Shown: piece by piece, positions 51,301 to 57,234 of the stretch
How the letters are laid out: every line of letters starts with the position of its first letter
Position numbering within the stretch: position 1 is the stretch's first letter
DNA from: Channallabes apus
Taxonomy: Eukaryota > Chordata > Actinopteri > Siluriformes > Clariidae
Direction: 5' to 3'
Assembly (NCBI GenBank): GCA_030522415.1
Contig: CM060109.1
Span: 38,313,392 to 38,377,391 of the forward strand
DNA length: 64,000 nucleotides
The notes under the pieces: model-generated
Seen by the model: only the letters and a program-made list of their open reading frames with translations
What the model was told of the DNA's origin: nothing
Database searches by the model: none
Position numbers and translations under genes: made by a program

Positions 51301-54300
51301 TCTAACTTAAATGTTTATCTTACTTGTGGATGGAAGCCCTTACGGGATTATAAAACAATTTAAAATTTCTAAATACTAGGCTTCAAGGGCTCTGCTTTTT
51401 TTTTAAGGTTAAGGGTTCTATATTTCTAACAGATATGTACAACATATCCTAATTCTACAGAAAAAAAAATCAGACATACAGAAAATCAAACATACCAAGA
51501 AAAGAAAAAAAAATCAGAGACGACAGATTAGAAAACAATTGAGGATGACAATACAATCCAGCATACATATTTACAAAAATCTTTACAAAAGTAACAACAC
51601 TACTAACAGAAAGATCCTAGCAGGCAGTGAGCAAAAATAATTTTACGAAAGCCTAGTCCAGCTACCTAGTCTACCTAGGTTAGATAGGATACTAACTCAA
51701 TTACAGTGTGCAGTGTTCTTTAGAGTCGTGCTGATGATTGAATGATTCATGTTAAATGAGCAAGCAAAGTCTGCCATCCTTTCACCTCACTCCATTATCT
51801 CAGTTATTTTCACTTTTGTCTCTATCATTATTGCTTGCTGCTTCTTAATGTGATTGATCATGCATGTTTGTACCTTTGAAAGTTCGTAACTCGAATGTAT
51901 TGGGAATTACTGTACAGTATACTATACAGGTCCTTCTCAAAAAATTAGCATATTGTGATAAAGTTCATTATTTTCTGTAATGTACTGATAAACATTAGAC
52001 TTTCATAAATTTTAGATTCATTACACACAACTGAAGTAGTTCAAGCCTTTTATTGTTTTAATATTGATGATTGTGGCATACAGCTCATGAAAACCCAAAA
52101 TCCAAATCTCAAAAAATTAGCATATCATGAAAAGGTTCTCTAAACGAGCTATTAACCTAATCATCTGAATCAACTAATTAACTCTAAACACCTGCAAAAG
52201 ATTCCTGAGGCTTTTAAAAACTCCCAGCCTGGTTCATTACTCAAAACCGCAATCATGGGTAAGACTGCCGACCTGACTGCTGTCCAGAAGGCCATCATTG
52301 ACACCATCAAGCAAGAGGGTAAGACACAGAAAGACATTTCTGAACGAATAGGCTGTTCCCAGAGTGCTGTATCAAGGCACCTCAGTGGGAAGTCTGTGGG
52401 AAGGAAAAAGTGTGGCAGAAAACGCTGCACAACGAGAAGAGGTGACCGGGCCCTGAGGAAGATTGTGGAGAAGGACCGATTCCAGACCTTGGGGGACCTG
52501 CGGAAGCAGTGGACTGAGTCTGGAGTAGAAACATCCAGAGCCACCGTGTACAGGCGTGTGCAGGAAATGGGCTACAGGTTGCAAATTTTGCATGTCATTC
52601 AGAAATCAAGGTGCCAGAGACTGGAGGAAGACTGGGGAGAGGGAAATGCCATAATGCCTGAAGTCCAGTGTCAAGTACCCACAGTCAGTGATGGTCTGGG
52701 GTGCCATGTCAGCTGCTGGTGTTGGTCCACTGTGTTTTATTAAGGGCAGGCTCAATGCAGCTAGCTATCAGGAGATTTTGGAGCACTTCATGCTTCCATC
52801 TGCTGAAAAGCTTTATGGAGATGAAGATTTCATTTTTCAGCACGACCTGGCACCTGCTCACAGTGCCAAAACCACTGGTAAATGGTTTACTGACCATGGT
52901 ATTACTGTGCTCAATTGGCCTGCCAACTCTCCTGACCTGAACCCCATAGAGAAACTGTGGGATATTGTGAAGAGAAAGTTTAGAGACACAAGAATCTGCA
53001 AAAGGATTCCCGACCAAGTATTGAGTGCAGAACTGAACATAATTATTTGAAGGTTGACTTTTTTTGTGTTAAAAACACTTTTATTGGTCGGATGAAATAT
53101 GCTAATTTTTTGAGATAGGGATTTTGGGTTTTCATGAGCTGTATGCCACAATCATCAATATTAAAACAATAAAAGGCTTGAACTACTTCAGCTGTGTGTA
53201 ATGAATCTAAAATATATGAAAGTCTAATGTTTATCAGTACATTACAGAAAATAATGAACTTCATCACAATATGCTAATTTTTTGAGAAGGACCTGTATAT
53301 CACGCACCACGGTCCCACCCATTTACAGAAAGGTGGAGCTAAGTAAAAGTATTCAGTAAAGCTGGGTTTAAATTTCTTGATTCTTAACAAAATGCTAAAA
53401 CAATTATTTAGTTATAAATTGATATCAGTGCTCTCACAATGTAGATTGGAGTGGCTGAGTTACAGTAGTGCAACTGCAACCAGAAGGGTTAGGGTTAAAA
53501 TTAATTGACAATAATTGCATATAGTTCACATTCACAGTAATTAAGATATGTATTGTAACTGAATTAGAGATTATGTGTCAAGGACTGGAGGAAAAAAATA
53601 ATAAAGTGGAAAGAAATGAAAAGAATGAAAACACCATCCAGAATTCACAGTAACCCAATGGCCAGTGCAGTTGTTTACAAATAACTGTGTCCATGGTGAT
53701 CTTTTAGTACTGAGTAAAAGAATAAATGACATCATAGGTGAACAATAACCCACAATTCTGGCTCTCATATCTGCAAATTCCAGGACCAGCTGTCGAGAAA
53801 GGATAGCCTGCCAACTCCAGCATTGCAAAATACATTTCATTCCCAGACTCCTCTCCAACACCTGAAATTTCACACGTTGGACTTATATAAGTGACGGTAT
53901 GGTAGTTAATCTTTCTCGGTTTTAGAAAACCCAGTCATCAAAAGGCATTACTCTGGAAGCAGCACTGAAAGTAGTGTGAGTAGGGAAGTGCAGCACAGAT
54001 ACAGCTGAATCACTATGGCTTGTTTGGATTCCCACACAGTTTCACCACAGTCAGCACTGGAAAGCAGTTACAGAGTCACCAATGCTTTGGTGCCCATATT
54101 ACACAATCATCCCACTGCAGTTAGGGTTCATGTTGTATTTCAAAATGCTTTTCTCCCAAAAGAAGTCCCTTGATAATAAACATCAGATATTTCTAGAAGC
54201 AAAAGTATGCTCTTCCAAAAACTTTAAAACTCTGCAACTCACTTGAATTAAAGTGGACAGATAAAGACGCACAAATAGAAAATGACAGACAAAGCATAAG

Positions 54301-57022
54301 AGGAGAGGTTGCACTAAAAAAGTTAATTATATCTGATGTCAGATATGGTTAACAATTCATATGCCTAATAGCAAAACTAAAATAGCATTTCTGGTATTTC
54401 TGGATAAACTTCATGAAGACAGCCGTTTTACAGCCACTCCCAGAGAAGACGCTTCCAGCTACTGAACTGCTGACAGCTTATTTCATTTTCAGCAAGCTGA
54501 ACCTGCGCACTTATTTCAAACCTATTGGCTTATATTAAGCCTGTATTCGGCCAACTTCAGCTTCTAAATTGATTTCCTTTCCATATAGCTAAAGCATCCC
54601 GGGCTTTAATGAGTCTGTTGGAATGCTAAAGATATTATCTGTCTTATGTGATTCACTTGAATAAACATGCAATGGTGCAACTTCCAACCAGCTTTAAAGA
54701 AAGAATTCTTGATTAGATAAGATGTGTGCCTTAAAAGCTTAAAGCTTAATTTCCTGAATCTGCAGTGCACAAATTACAAGAACTATACTTGATGCAATAA
54801 CATGATTTCTGCCTCTCTTCCATATGGCCTGTTTCCCACGATCCCTCTTTGCTCTGCTTTGGGGCAGGAAACGGGGGAAAGTCAAAGGTTGTGTATAAGC
54901 CTGCACAAACCAGGATGTTAATTAAGGCTAAAAAGTCACAAACAGCAACACCACCAGATAAATGTTGCAAAACAAACATGCACCACTTTAAAGCATAATC
55001 TGTGAGTGCTAATGCCCCCACTGACATGTTTGTGTGTGTGTGTGTTTGTGTGCATGCATGTGTGTGCGCATGCATGTGTGTGCGCATGCATGTGTGTGCG
55101 CATGCATGTGTGTGTGTGTGTGTGTAAAACAAAAAGATTTGGTAATGGTGGTAGCAGACTAACCGACAAGGGACGTAAATTTACAGATTATATGATGGTG
55201 TAATTGCATCTACTATGTCTACTAATTCAATATCTGACTTATGTCATTGATATGCAATTTCCTCACAGCAGACAAACCGCACTTGACATGTGACTGCAAT
55301 GTGTAATATGCTTTGCAATAGTGAATCATGGCTGCATCTTGCCTAATGATGGATGTGTATCAACAACTTAAATCCCAATTTATAGGTTAGTTACTCATCA
55401 TATAATATTCAGTTATATACCATTATATTAATTATTGAATATCTACTATTAATTATTCATTACCTACAATGAAATAGTAAAAAAAAAAAAACAATGATAG
55501 TGAAAAATGGAAGTTTATATTCACTAAAGGGTGCGCTGAATTTAGTCGGTAATTTTAAAACTGAATCATCTAAACAGCCCAGAAACACTGCTAAAATATA
55601 TAGATCAATAAAGATCAATAATGTGATGGTGCAGAACTACAATATGTAAAAATTATTTGGCTCACATTTCCCATTAAAGTTTTTTTCTGATCCATATGAC
55701 CAGGATGAAGATCTGAAGCGTGATTGGCCAGGAAGACAGTAAACAGCATCTAACACAGAAGCACTTTATTGCCTATCATCATAGAGCCTGATGAACAAAC
55801 AGGTGAGCAAACTTGTCAGACTCAATATTCATTACTTGGAAACATTCACTCGCGCTTTCATTTTCCATACTGCTGTGTAGGGTCATGGGGAGCTGGATTC
55901 TATCACCCAGAATTTAGTGCAGAGCGCGGGGGGACACCCTGCATAAGGGCACAAGCGCAATATCACAGCATCCATCTATCCATCTGGGAACATCTGTAGT
56001 CCAACTAGGGACCGTGAAGGCCAACAGTGATTACCATCGTATCAATTTCCATTTTAGACATGGTAGGAACTCCGGTTAGCATTCACACGCGCATACACAC
56101 ATTACAAGCATTTTGGGAAAGCAAGTTTGACTAATGACGGTGGGAAGAAACCTGGAGTACCTGGAGGAAACCCAACAAGCACGGGAAGAACATGAAACGT
56201 TGAAGACTATGAGGCGGGAATCGAACCCGAACCCTGGAGGTGCAAGGTGACACTCCTAACCACTAAGCCACCGTACCGCCACAATATCCCTCATGAGGCG
56301 GGAATCAAACCTGGACCCTGGAGGTGCAAGGTGACAGTGTTAAGCACTAAGTCACAATATCTTTCACATGCCCAATAATATGCTATACACCAGTCATCCT
56401 ACAATACATGTCTTTGAACTGTGTGAGGGTATTTGGAGGGGGCGATTATTGGCACATGCAAACTCCATACACACAAACCAAAGATGAGATTTTACCGCAA
56501 CCATGGAGGTGAATGGTAACCATGCTAACCAATGGCCATAATTTTCTGTGCTTATTTGATAGCATACTGTAGCATTAGATTTCTTCATTACAACATCACG
56601 TTAGGTATGATTTATTTGTAGTTTGAAAGATGACAAACAACTGTTGCTTACATATCGTACGCCTACTCTGACCATACTCATAGACGTAACCACATCCTTT
56701 ATTGCCACTCCAGGAAGGTCACAGGGCCTAAACCTGGTCACACCAGTGTAAACTGTGTGGCTGTAGACAGCTGATTACCTGGCTCAGGTGTGCTTAGAAC
56801 TGAAACTAAATATCCTGGCTGGGAGTCTCTGAGGACCGGATTGAGAAGCTGTGCATTAGACTAAAATGCCCTGACAGACAGGCAATGAGAGTAAAAACAT
56901 AACATTTAGTAATGATTTCTGTAGCCTACCGTTTGTGAGATGTCCTGCTGTGATGTGCGTCCTGACGAACATCTCCATCCATTCCTCTGCTCGGCTGCAT
57001 GCCTCTTACACAAACCCCTGGA
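13153..57022 (-). CDS. cobll1: Cordon-bleu WH2 repeat protein-like 1 (whole gene, 12 coding exons)
   Basis: COBLL1 relates to cordon-bleu, a cytoplasmic actin-regulating scaffold. Coding exons (minus strand): 56,930-57,022; 28,947-29,129; 26,246-26,453; 25,793-26,018; 25,584-25,625; 25,106-25,203; 24,522-24,728; 24,140-24,278; 15,597-15,870; 15,425-15,501; 13,834-15,263; 13,153-13,290. Phases agree at all junctions, giving about 1,030 residues from the ATG at 57,000, near the usual 1,100-1,200. Diagnostic features in order: NKAPLPP; the ubiquitin-like Cobl domain (MEQKENLL through [10 protein letters not shown]); [20 protein letters not shown]; the [16 protein letters not shown] block; AVKRSQSL. 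Teleosts often keep two co-orthologues (cobll1a, cobll1b); I cannot tell which this is. The WH2 motif expected near the C-terminus was not found, so the last exon may be an alternative or incomplete end. Gene identity is seen by family similarity; exon edges are inferred from splice consensus and phase. Confidence 0.93.
13409..13790 (-). mobile_element. Non-autonomous Tc1-like element (internal-deletion derivative)
   Basis: Begins with the terminal text accgatcagccataacagt. The minus strand encodes fused scraps of one Tc1-family transposase: an N-terminal helix-turn-helix piece ([14 protein letters not shown], HSLMHMGLS) joined directly to a C-terminal piece ([19 protein letters not shown], with [12 protein letters not shown]). 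The catalytic core is missing. It sits in the cobll1 intron between exons 11 and 12. The same deletion junction recurs at 42.5 and 42.8 kb. Confidence 0.7.
13834..15263 (-). CDS. cobll1: cobll1 exon 11, large central/C-terminal exon
   Basis: A 1,430-nt exon with acceptor CTCTTATACAG and donor TTTCAGG/GTGAGT, entering in phase 1 and leaving in phase 0. It encodes 476 residues that are Ser/Thr/Pro-rich and probably disordered. The family-diagnostic block [20 protein letters not shown] lies about 180 residues in. Further on are [10 protein letters not shown], then [15 protein letters not shown], and near the end VEIPSF, which matches the FVDIP segment before the WH2 region in mammalian COBLL1. 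Many SP/TP sites suggest phosphorylation. The first methionine in the frame (15,243) is not the start; the frame continues to the splice site. Confidence 0.92.
15425..15501 (-). CDS. cobll1: cobll1 exon 10, candidate in-frame cassette exon
   Basis: Not obvious from frame length alone. It is open and acidic, reading [20 protein letters not shown] and on to QSTNN, with acceptor TTTTGTCCTGACAG and donor AACAATG/GTGTGT. The exit phase 1 matches exon 11. Two entries are possible. A GT donor in exon 9 (GGCAA/GTACGA) joins this start at 15,501. A GC donor (GATG/GCAAGT) joins a start at 15,496 or 15,490. The GC version also allows direct splicing of exon 9 to exon 11 in frame, so the exon may be skipped. 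Confidence 0.6.
15597..15870 (-). CDS. cobll1: cobll1 exon 9, acidic Ser-rich exon
   Basis: Acceptor CAATGTTGCAG, entering in phase 1 as required by exon 8. It encodes about 90 acidic, Ser/Pro-rich residues, including [30 protein letters not shown] and [13 protein letters not shown]. No folded domain; it resembles the acidic linker after the KRKAPxPP motif in mammalian COBLL1. The 3-prime end is ambiguous: 15,597 with a GT donor, or 15,601 with a GC donor. Confidence 0.85.
15871..17520. other. Intronic sequence, nothing recognised
   Basis: Part of the 8.3-kb intron between exons 8 and 9. CT-rich and AT-rich stretches, with no exon needed because the flanking phases already match. Short frames on both strands have no support. 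Confidence 0.5.
17525..18160 (+). pseudogene. Decayed Tc1-like transposase, C-terminal half
   Basis: From about 17,918 the plus strand reads [15 protein letters not shown] and, after stops and shifts, VLEWL and an NPIG-like remnant. This is the QQDNDPKH ... SPDLNPIE region of Tc1 transposases. The upstream part (from a poly-A tract at 17,525) is too decayed to translate. No terminal inverted repeats were located. Confidence 0.6.
18161..19312. other. Intronic sequence, nothing recognised
   Basis: AT-rich cobll1 intron. No repeat or exon was identified apart from an (AAAT)n-like run at 18,160-18,183. Confidence 0.5.
19315..20954 (-). mobile_element. Nearly complete Tc1-like transposon with long inverted repeats
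   Basis: A 1,640-bp element bounded by TA dinucleotides at 19,313-19,314 and 20,955-20,956. The terminal inverted repeats are about 210 bp (left 19,315 to about 19,530, right about 20,730-20,954), starting CAGTGGCTTGCAAAAGTATT. The repeats still match closely over most of their length, which suggests a fairly recent insertion. The transposase lies on the minus strand. The element sits in the cobll1 intron between exons 8 and 9, in the same transcriptional direction as the gene. Confidence 0.93.
19532..20580 (-). pseudogene. Tc1-family DDE transposase, N-terminally disrupted
   Basis: From codon Leu at 20,461 to the stop at 19,532 the frame is open for about 309 codons. It contains the helix-turn-helix region with a GRPPKL motif and the catalytic landmarks [16 protein letters not shown] and [11 protein letters not shown]. 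The family C-terminus (KGGSTKY) is intact. The expected start ATG is at 20,580, but the frame from it runs 14 codons ([14 protein letters not shown]) into a TAA. The cause is a 21-bp near-tandem duplication (20,521-20,534 against 20,542-20,555) plus extra A/T bases, which also shifts the frame. The family normally has about 340 residues. The protein is probably not made in functional form. Confidence 0.88.
21162..21196. repeat. (GA)n microsatellite
   Basis: About 35 bp of uninterrupted GA repeat in intron sequence. Confidence 0.95.
21197..22375. other. Intronic sequence; C-rich block at 22,020-22,310
   Basis: Mostly AT-rich. The block at 22,020-22,310 is unusually C/A-rich on the plus strand and open on both strands for over 110 codons, but the translations show no family resemblance. 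It is probably a repeat I cannot name. Confidence 0.3.
22376..22560 (-). repeat. Diverged tRNA-derived SINE copy
   Basis: Shares the order of text with 9,890-10,048: ggcagctgcccttatccaga, cgttatacatttgagcag, a degraded B-box complement, then ttgagctacc. Same minus-strand orientation. Confidence 0.6.
22815..23070 (-). pseudogene. Mariner-like transposase relic, internal deletion
   Basis: Minus-strand text from about 23,030 reads [12 protein letters not shown], a mariner-type helix-turn-helix segment. After about 60 nt it continues in another frame as [14 protein letters not shown], which looks like the C-terminal block of a mariner transposase. The central catalytic part is missing. A related relic of the same helix-turn-helix lies at 32,930 ([20 protein letters not shown]). 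Confidence 0.55.
23489..23532. repeat. (GT)n(GC)n microsatellite
   Basis: An alternating purine-pyrimidine tract of about 44 bp. Confidence 0.95.
24140..24278 (-). CDS. cobll1: cobll1 exon 8, KRKAPPPP motif
   Basis: Acceptor GGATTGTGAAG and donor ACTCTAACAG/GTCAGT, entering in phase 0 and leaving in phase 1. It encodes [20 protein letters not shown], then [12 protein letters not shown]. The [14 protein letters not shown] stretch is a basic-proline motif matching SSLRRTKRKAPSPP of mammalian COBLL1. Confidence 0.92.
24522..24728 (-). CDS. cobll1: cobll1 exon 7, KKRRAPLPP motif
   Basis: Acceptor CTTTTTAAAG and donor AACCAG/GTATGC; phase 0 at both ends, 69 codons. It opens [20 protein letters not shown] and carries [18 protein letters not shown], a proline-rich basic motif conserved in COBL and COBLL1 proteins. 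The rest is Ser/Asn-rich and likely disordered. Confidence 0.93.
25106..25203 (-). CDS. cobll1: cobll1 exon 6, FRRGSKKK segment
   Basis: Acceptor TTTGTTTAACAG and donor CCTGAACAG/GTACGT, entering in phase 1 and leaving in phase 0. It encodes 33 residues ending [19 protein letters not shown], a strongly basic segment conserved in mammalian COBLL1. Too short for frame-based detection, but supported on both sides by matching phases. Confidence 0.9.
25317..25390 (+). repeat. Short LINE-tail-like repeat
   Basis: Text ttcaattttatttatatagc through aaagcagcttcacaaaa, the same family as 9,815-9,890. Lies in the 380-bp intron between exons 5 and 6. Confidence 0.55.
25584..25625 (-). CDS. cobll1: cobll1 exon 5, 42-nt micro-exon
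   Basis: A 14-codon exon ([14 protein letters not shown]) with acceptor TCTCTAAACAG and donor CCTTCAG/GTAACA; phase 1 at both ends, so it can be skipped without changing the frame. Proline-rich linker directly after the Cobl domain. Confidence 0.8.
25793..26018 (-). CDS. cobll1: cobll1 exon 4, second half of the Cobl domain
   Basis: Acceptor TGTTTCCCTCAG and donor ACACGGG/GTAAAG, entering in phase 0 and leaving in phase 1. It encodes [20 protein letters not shown], then [16 protein letters not shown], then [20 protein letters not shown]. This is the highly conserved second ubiquitin-like part of the Cobl domain and the strongest evidence for the gene's identity. Confidence 0.96.
26246..26453 (-). 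CDS. cobll1: cobll1 exon 3, first half of the Cobl domain
   Basis: Acceptor TATGTGTTTACAG and donor CCAGAG/GTGAAG, entering in phase 2 and leaving in phase 0. It encodes [20 protein letters not shown], then [20 protein letters not shown] and [14 protein letters not shown]. Matches the mammalian COBLL1 segment with HLNPS and NHIKFKPN. Confidence 0.96.
26454..28946. other. cobll1 intron 2, nothing recognised
   Basis: A 2.5-kb AT-rich intron. It includes a self-complementary AT block at about 27,925-28,000. No transposon boundary or extra exon was seen, and none is needed for phase. Confidence 0.6.
28947..29129 (-). CDS. cobll1: cobll1 exon 2, APLPP motif and Cobl-domain start
   Basis: Acceptor CTCTATCTTTTGTAG and donor ACAGCAG/GTGAGT; phase 2 at both ends, 61 codons. 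It encodes [14 protein letters not shown], then [20 protein letters not shown] and [11 protein letters not shown]. The MEQKEN segment opens the conserved region in mammalian COBLL1, and its Met could also start a shorter isoform transcribed from an internal promoter. Confidence 0.94.
29130..31600. other. cobll1 intron 1, unique-looking part
   Basis: AT-rich, with no repeat family or RNA identified. Several short open frames have no splice context. Confidence 0.5.
31639..31710. repeat. (AT)36 microsatellite
   Basis: A perfect 72-bp AT tract preceded by (AAAT)n at 31,617-31,638. Self-complementary and expected to extrude as a cruciform. Confidence 0.97.
31790..32132 (-). repeat. tRNA-type SINE with intact head
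   Basis: On the minus strand it starts GGCGGCACGGTTGCTTAGTA, with a B-box-like GTGTTCGATCCC. The shared body follows (TTTGCATGTTCTTCCTGTGC, CTCCCAGAGTCC), ending with the segment around ccaatccattgcagggc on plus. The most complete member of this family in the window. Confidence 0.7.
32870..33165 (+). pseudogene. Mariner-like transposase relic, N-terminal part
   Basis: Plus-strand translation at about 32,930-33,030 gives [20 protein letters not shown], a mariner-type helix-turn-helix segment, followed by a GDTGQGGSE linker-like stretch. Later frames are broken. It ends where the hAT element begins at 33,171. Confidence 0.55.
33171..34173 (+). mobile_element. hAT-type element with 8-bp target duplication
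   Basis: A 1,003-bp element flanked by perfect direct repeats ATCTAGAG at 33,163-33,170 and 34,174-34,181. Its ends are imperfect inverted repeats (CTGGGGTACTCAATA against CAAGGGTACTCAGATA). At about 33,825-34,015 the plus strand reads [20 protein letters not shown], then [10 protein letters not shown] and, after a stop, further scraps. This matches the C-terminal hAT dimerisation region of ZBED/GTF2IRD2-like transposases. The rest of the transposase is gone, so it is non-autonomous. Confidence 0.8.
33296..33575. repeat. gttcgttcatgaacga repeat nested in the hAT element
   Basis: Opens tgatggttcgttcatgaacg and ends caaaagaacgaacgactcag, so its two ends are roughly complementary. Richer in CpG than its surroundings. 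A dispersed teleost repeat of DNA-transposon type is likely, inserted in the 5-prime part of the surrounding hAT element. Confidence 0.45.
34910..35130 (-). repeat. Diverged tRNA-type SINE copy
   Basis: The segment with gcatgtctttgctctgcgcg, aaccacagaaactggggg-like text, atttaaacccatcatatcct and ccattgtgccatcac follows the order of the 31.8-kb SINE but is badly decayed. Confidence 0.45.
35430..36480. repeat. SINE fragment and possible unclassified repeat
   Basis: 35,430-35,520 is a diverged piece of the SINE at 9.89 kb (acatttatggcacttgacag, cattcaaagagatgtac). The rest, to about 36,480, reads like dispersed teleost repeat text without recognisable coding content. Family and ends unknown. 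Confidence 0.3.
36481..38590. other. cobll1 intron 1, nothing recognised
   Basis: No repeat boundary, RNA gene or exon was identified; open frames of 60-83 codons on both strands have no support. Confidence 0.45.
38603..39109. mobile_element. Non-autonomous Tc1/mariner-type element
   Basis: A 507-bp segment between TA dinucleotides. Its inverted termini correspond: left GTGACCAAAAGTATTGAGA, right (reverse complement) GTGGTGGCCGAAGGTATTAAGAGA. No usable transposase frame remains. The outer end resembles text near 4,470. Confidence 0.6.
39112..40384. other. cobll1 intron 1, nothing recognised
   Basis: AT-rich. No feature supported. Confidence 0.45.
40385..40680 (-). promoter_or_regulatory. 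Possible internal promoter / alternative first exon of cobll1
   Basis: A strong minus-strand donor (ATCAGGAG/GTAAGAG) ends at 40,385. The upstream 250 bp is less AT-rich than its surroundings and contains several CpGs and repeated GTGA units. Spliced to exon 2 it would add no ATG, so translation would begin at the exon-2 Met of MEQKEN. This is inference from a donor and composition only. Confidence 0.3.
40681..42249. other. cobll1 intron 1, nothing recognised
   Basis: AT-rich intron with a poly-T run at 40,915-40,930. No supported feature. Confidence 0.45.
42250..42910 (-). mobile_element. Two adjacent deletion-derivative Tc1-like copies
   Basis: Two copies in the same orientation (about 42,270-42,590 and 42,590-42,910). 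On the minus strand the second reads [20 protein letters not shown], the C-terminal part of the same transposase as at 13.4 and 61.2 kb. Each copy joins this C-terminal part to the N-terminal helix-turn-helix part through the same text (ctgctaagccccatatg and variants). Confidence 0.65.
42911..44540. other. cobll1 intron 1, nothing recognised
   Basis: No exon, RNA or transposon end identified. Confidence 0.45.
44544..44581. repeat. (GA)n microsatellite
   Basis: About 38 bp of uninterrupted GA repeat. Confidence 0.95.
45331..45382. repeat. (TC)n(AC)n compound microsatellite
   Basis: Two TC runs separated by cacat, then about 11 CA units. Confidence 0.95.
45793..45817. repeat. Poly-A tract
   Basis: 25 consecutive A. 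No retrocopy was recognised upstream. Confidence 0.9.
45880..46800 (+). mobile_element. Decayed Tc1 transposon
   Basis: The left end (agtttggacataccttctcc) and the right end around 46,740-46,790 (caaaagtttggatttacttt) are the inverted ends of a salmonid/catfish-type Tc1 family. Inside, short transposase-derived patches remain (aaccagcatggctaccacag at 46,532, then gattgggatgagttagac at 46,619). Large parts are missing, with no open frame. Confidence 0.65.
46801..47240 (+). mobile_element. Second, rearranged Tc1 fragment
   Basis: Contains an internal transposase-derived patch (gcaaaacccatcaaacacag, tctcatgaagaccatgccag) followed by a second copy of the left terminus (47,025-47,235) that repeats 45,886-46,085 almost base for base. 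The order is not that of an intact element. Confidence 0.6.
47241..47690. other. cobll1 intron 1, nothing recognised
   Basis: AT-rich; no supported feature. Confidence 0.45.
47695..47940 (+). repeat. SINE with tRNA-Gly(GCC)-like head and (AAC)n tail
   Basis: The first 73 nt fold as a tRNA: a 9-bp closing stem (GGGCACTGG with CCAGTGCCC), A box TGGCTCAGTGGTAGG, an anticodon loop with GCC (CTGCCAT), and B box GGGTTCGATTCC. It closely follows tRNA-Gly-GCC but lacks one base in the T arm, and the D stem has a mismatch. The body follows (GGTCCCAAGCCCGG, GAAGGGCATCCGGCG, GCGACCCCTTGTCGGGAGCA), then (AAC)n at 47,920-47,935. It is not a functional tRNA gene. Confidence 0.85.
48538..49987 (+). mobile_element. 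Kolobok-like repeat with P2RX7-like ORF (tentative family)
   Basis: Left end AGTGAACCTATTATG follows TTAA (48,534-48,537). The right end reads CTTAATAGGGGCACT, its approximate inverted partner, but the flanking right TTAA has decayed to TATT. The plus strand carries [20 protein letters not shown] at 48,874, continuing to [10 protein letters not shown]. That resembles the leader and first Cys-rich residues of the P2X7-tail-like ORFs found in teleost repeats. The element is interrupted by a 684-bp MITE. Family assignment rests on termini and memory of such repeats. Confidence 0.45.
48999..49682. mobile_element. Harbinger-type MITE with TAA target duplication
   Basis: A 684-bp element between TAA at 48,996-48,998 and TAA at 49,683-49,685. 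The inverted ends are GGCTGAATCCCATTTCTA, followed by related accccttccccta-type tracts on both sides. TAA duplication and inverted ends fit PIF/Harbinger. No transposase. It is inserted inside the surrounding 48.5-50.0-kb repeat. Confidence 0.75.
50160..50390. repeat. Decayed DNA-transposon end with a 34-bp palindrome
   Basis: The text ggccacattaacaggaatac, then caatcatgaggcagcag-like sequence at 50,224, resembles the end of a common fish DNA-transposon family. It contains a near-perfect palindrome at 50,179-50,212. Confidence 0.45.
50391..51926. other. cobll1 intron 1, nothing recognised
   Basis: No exon or repeat boundary identified; low-complexity tracts only. Confidence 0.45.
51927..53295 (+). 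mobile_element. Tc1-like transposon with about 208-bp inverted repeats, defective
   Basis: A 1,369-bp element between TA at 51,925-51,926 and 53,296-53,297. Long inverted repeats (51,927 to about 52,134, and about 53,086-53,295) start CAGGTCCTTCTCAAAAAATT. Each contains two copies of CAAAAAATTAGCATAT-type binding-site sequence, one at the outer end and one at the inner end: the IR/DR arrangement of Sleeping Beauty-like elements. Confidence 0.93.
52255..53050 (+). pseudogene. Tc1-family transposase with deleted centre
   Basis: The first frame (52,255-52,743) has the paired-type DNA-binding part ([28 protein letters not shown]) and continues to [11 protein letters not shown]. It then jumps into out-of-frame text. 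A second frame (52,688-53,050) carries [15 protein letters not shown] text, [13 protein letters not shown] and [13 protein letters not shown], so the second Asp and the Glu regions remain. The segment with the first catalytic Asp (the xSDES block) is missing, at about 52,595-52,610, where roughly 200 bp of the usual gene are absent. Not functional. Confidence 0.88.
53298..55025. other. cobll1 intron 1, nothing recognised
   Basis: No supported feature. Confidence 0.45.
55030..55126. repeat. 16-bp tandem repeat within a (TG)n tract
   Basis: About four units of gtgtgcgcatgcatgt flanked by TG dinucleotide runs; all alternating purine-pyrimidine. Open frames across it on both strands are artefacts of the repeat. 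Confidence 0.9.
55840..56285 (-). repeat. tRNA-type SINE
   Basis: On minus it starts GTGGCGGTACGGTGGCTTAG, with a B-box-like GGGTTCGATTCCCG, then the shared body (CATGTTCTTCCCGTGC, TTTCCTCCAGGTACTCCAGG). Same family as 31.8 kb. Confidence 0.65.
56286..56540 (-). repeat. Duplicated SINE-head fragments
   Basis: 56,293-56,351 repeats 56,209-56,268 (atgaggcgggaatcaaacc, ctggaggtgcaaggtgac). A more decayed third piece lies at 56,400-56,530 (ccatggaggtgaatggtaac). Confidence 0.55.
56930..57022 (-). CDS. cobll1: cobll1 exon 1b, start codon(s)
   Basis: Acceptor TTTTGTTTTGCAG and donor CACAAACG/GTAGGC, leaving in phase 2 as exon 2 requires. It contains two in-frame ATGs, at 57,000 (MQPSRG) and 56,982 (MDGDVRQDA). 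The second has the better start context (GGAATGG) and matches the MDG...QDA start of mammalian COBLL1, so it is the likely family start. The frame also stays open upstream into exon 1a, where another ATG at 57,275 would add 21 residues. Confidence 0.75.
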
Positions 57023-57062
57023 CTGCAAAACAAAAATACTGTAAATCTAAAAACAAAAGCAA

Positions 57063-57090
57063 ACGCGCGAGCGCGCGCGCGCACACACAC
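57063..57090. repeat. (CG)n(CA)n tract
   Basis: Alternating gcgcgcgcgcgc/cacacac of about 28 bp between exons 1a and 1b; a candidate Z-DNA-forming tract near the promoter. Confidence 0.85.
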
Positions 57091-57234
57091 TTCCTGACTG
57101 CGCACCTTCCAAGCTCACTGAAGCCACCTGGCAGGAAGCGTGAGCTCAGTCTGCAGTCCTGTAACAAAGCTACACTGTTACTGATGGGGAAATTATTCTA
57201 ATAAGTAAAATCTGTGACGAATTATGAAACTCAC

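Noticed and set aside
54746..55203. 128-codon minus-strand frame and overlapping frames rich in Cys/His/Thr
   Set aside because: Composition comes from the TG/16-bp tandem repeat; no splice context.
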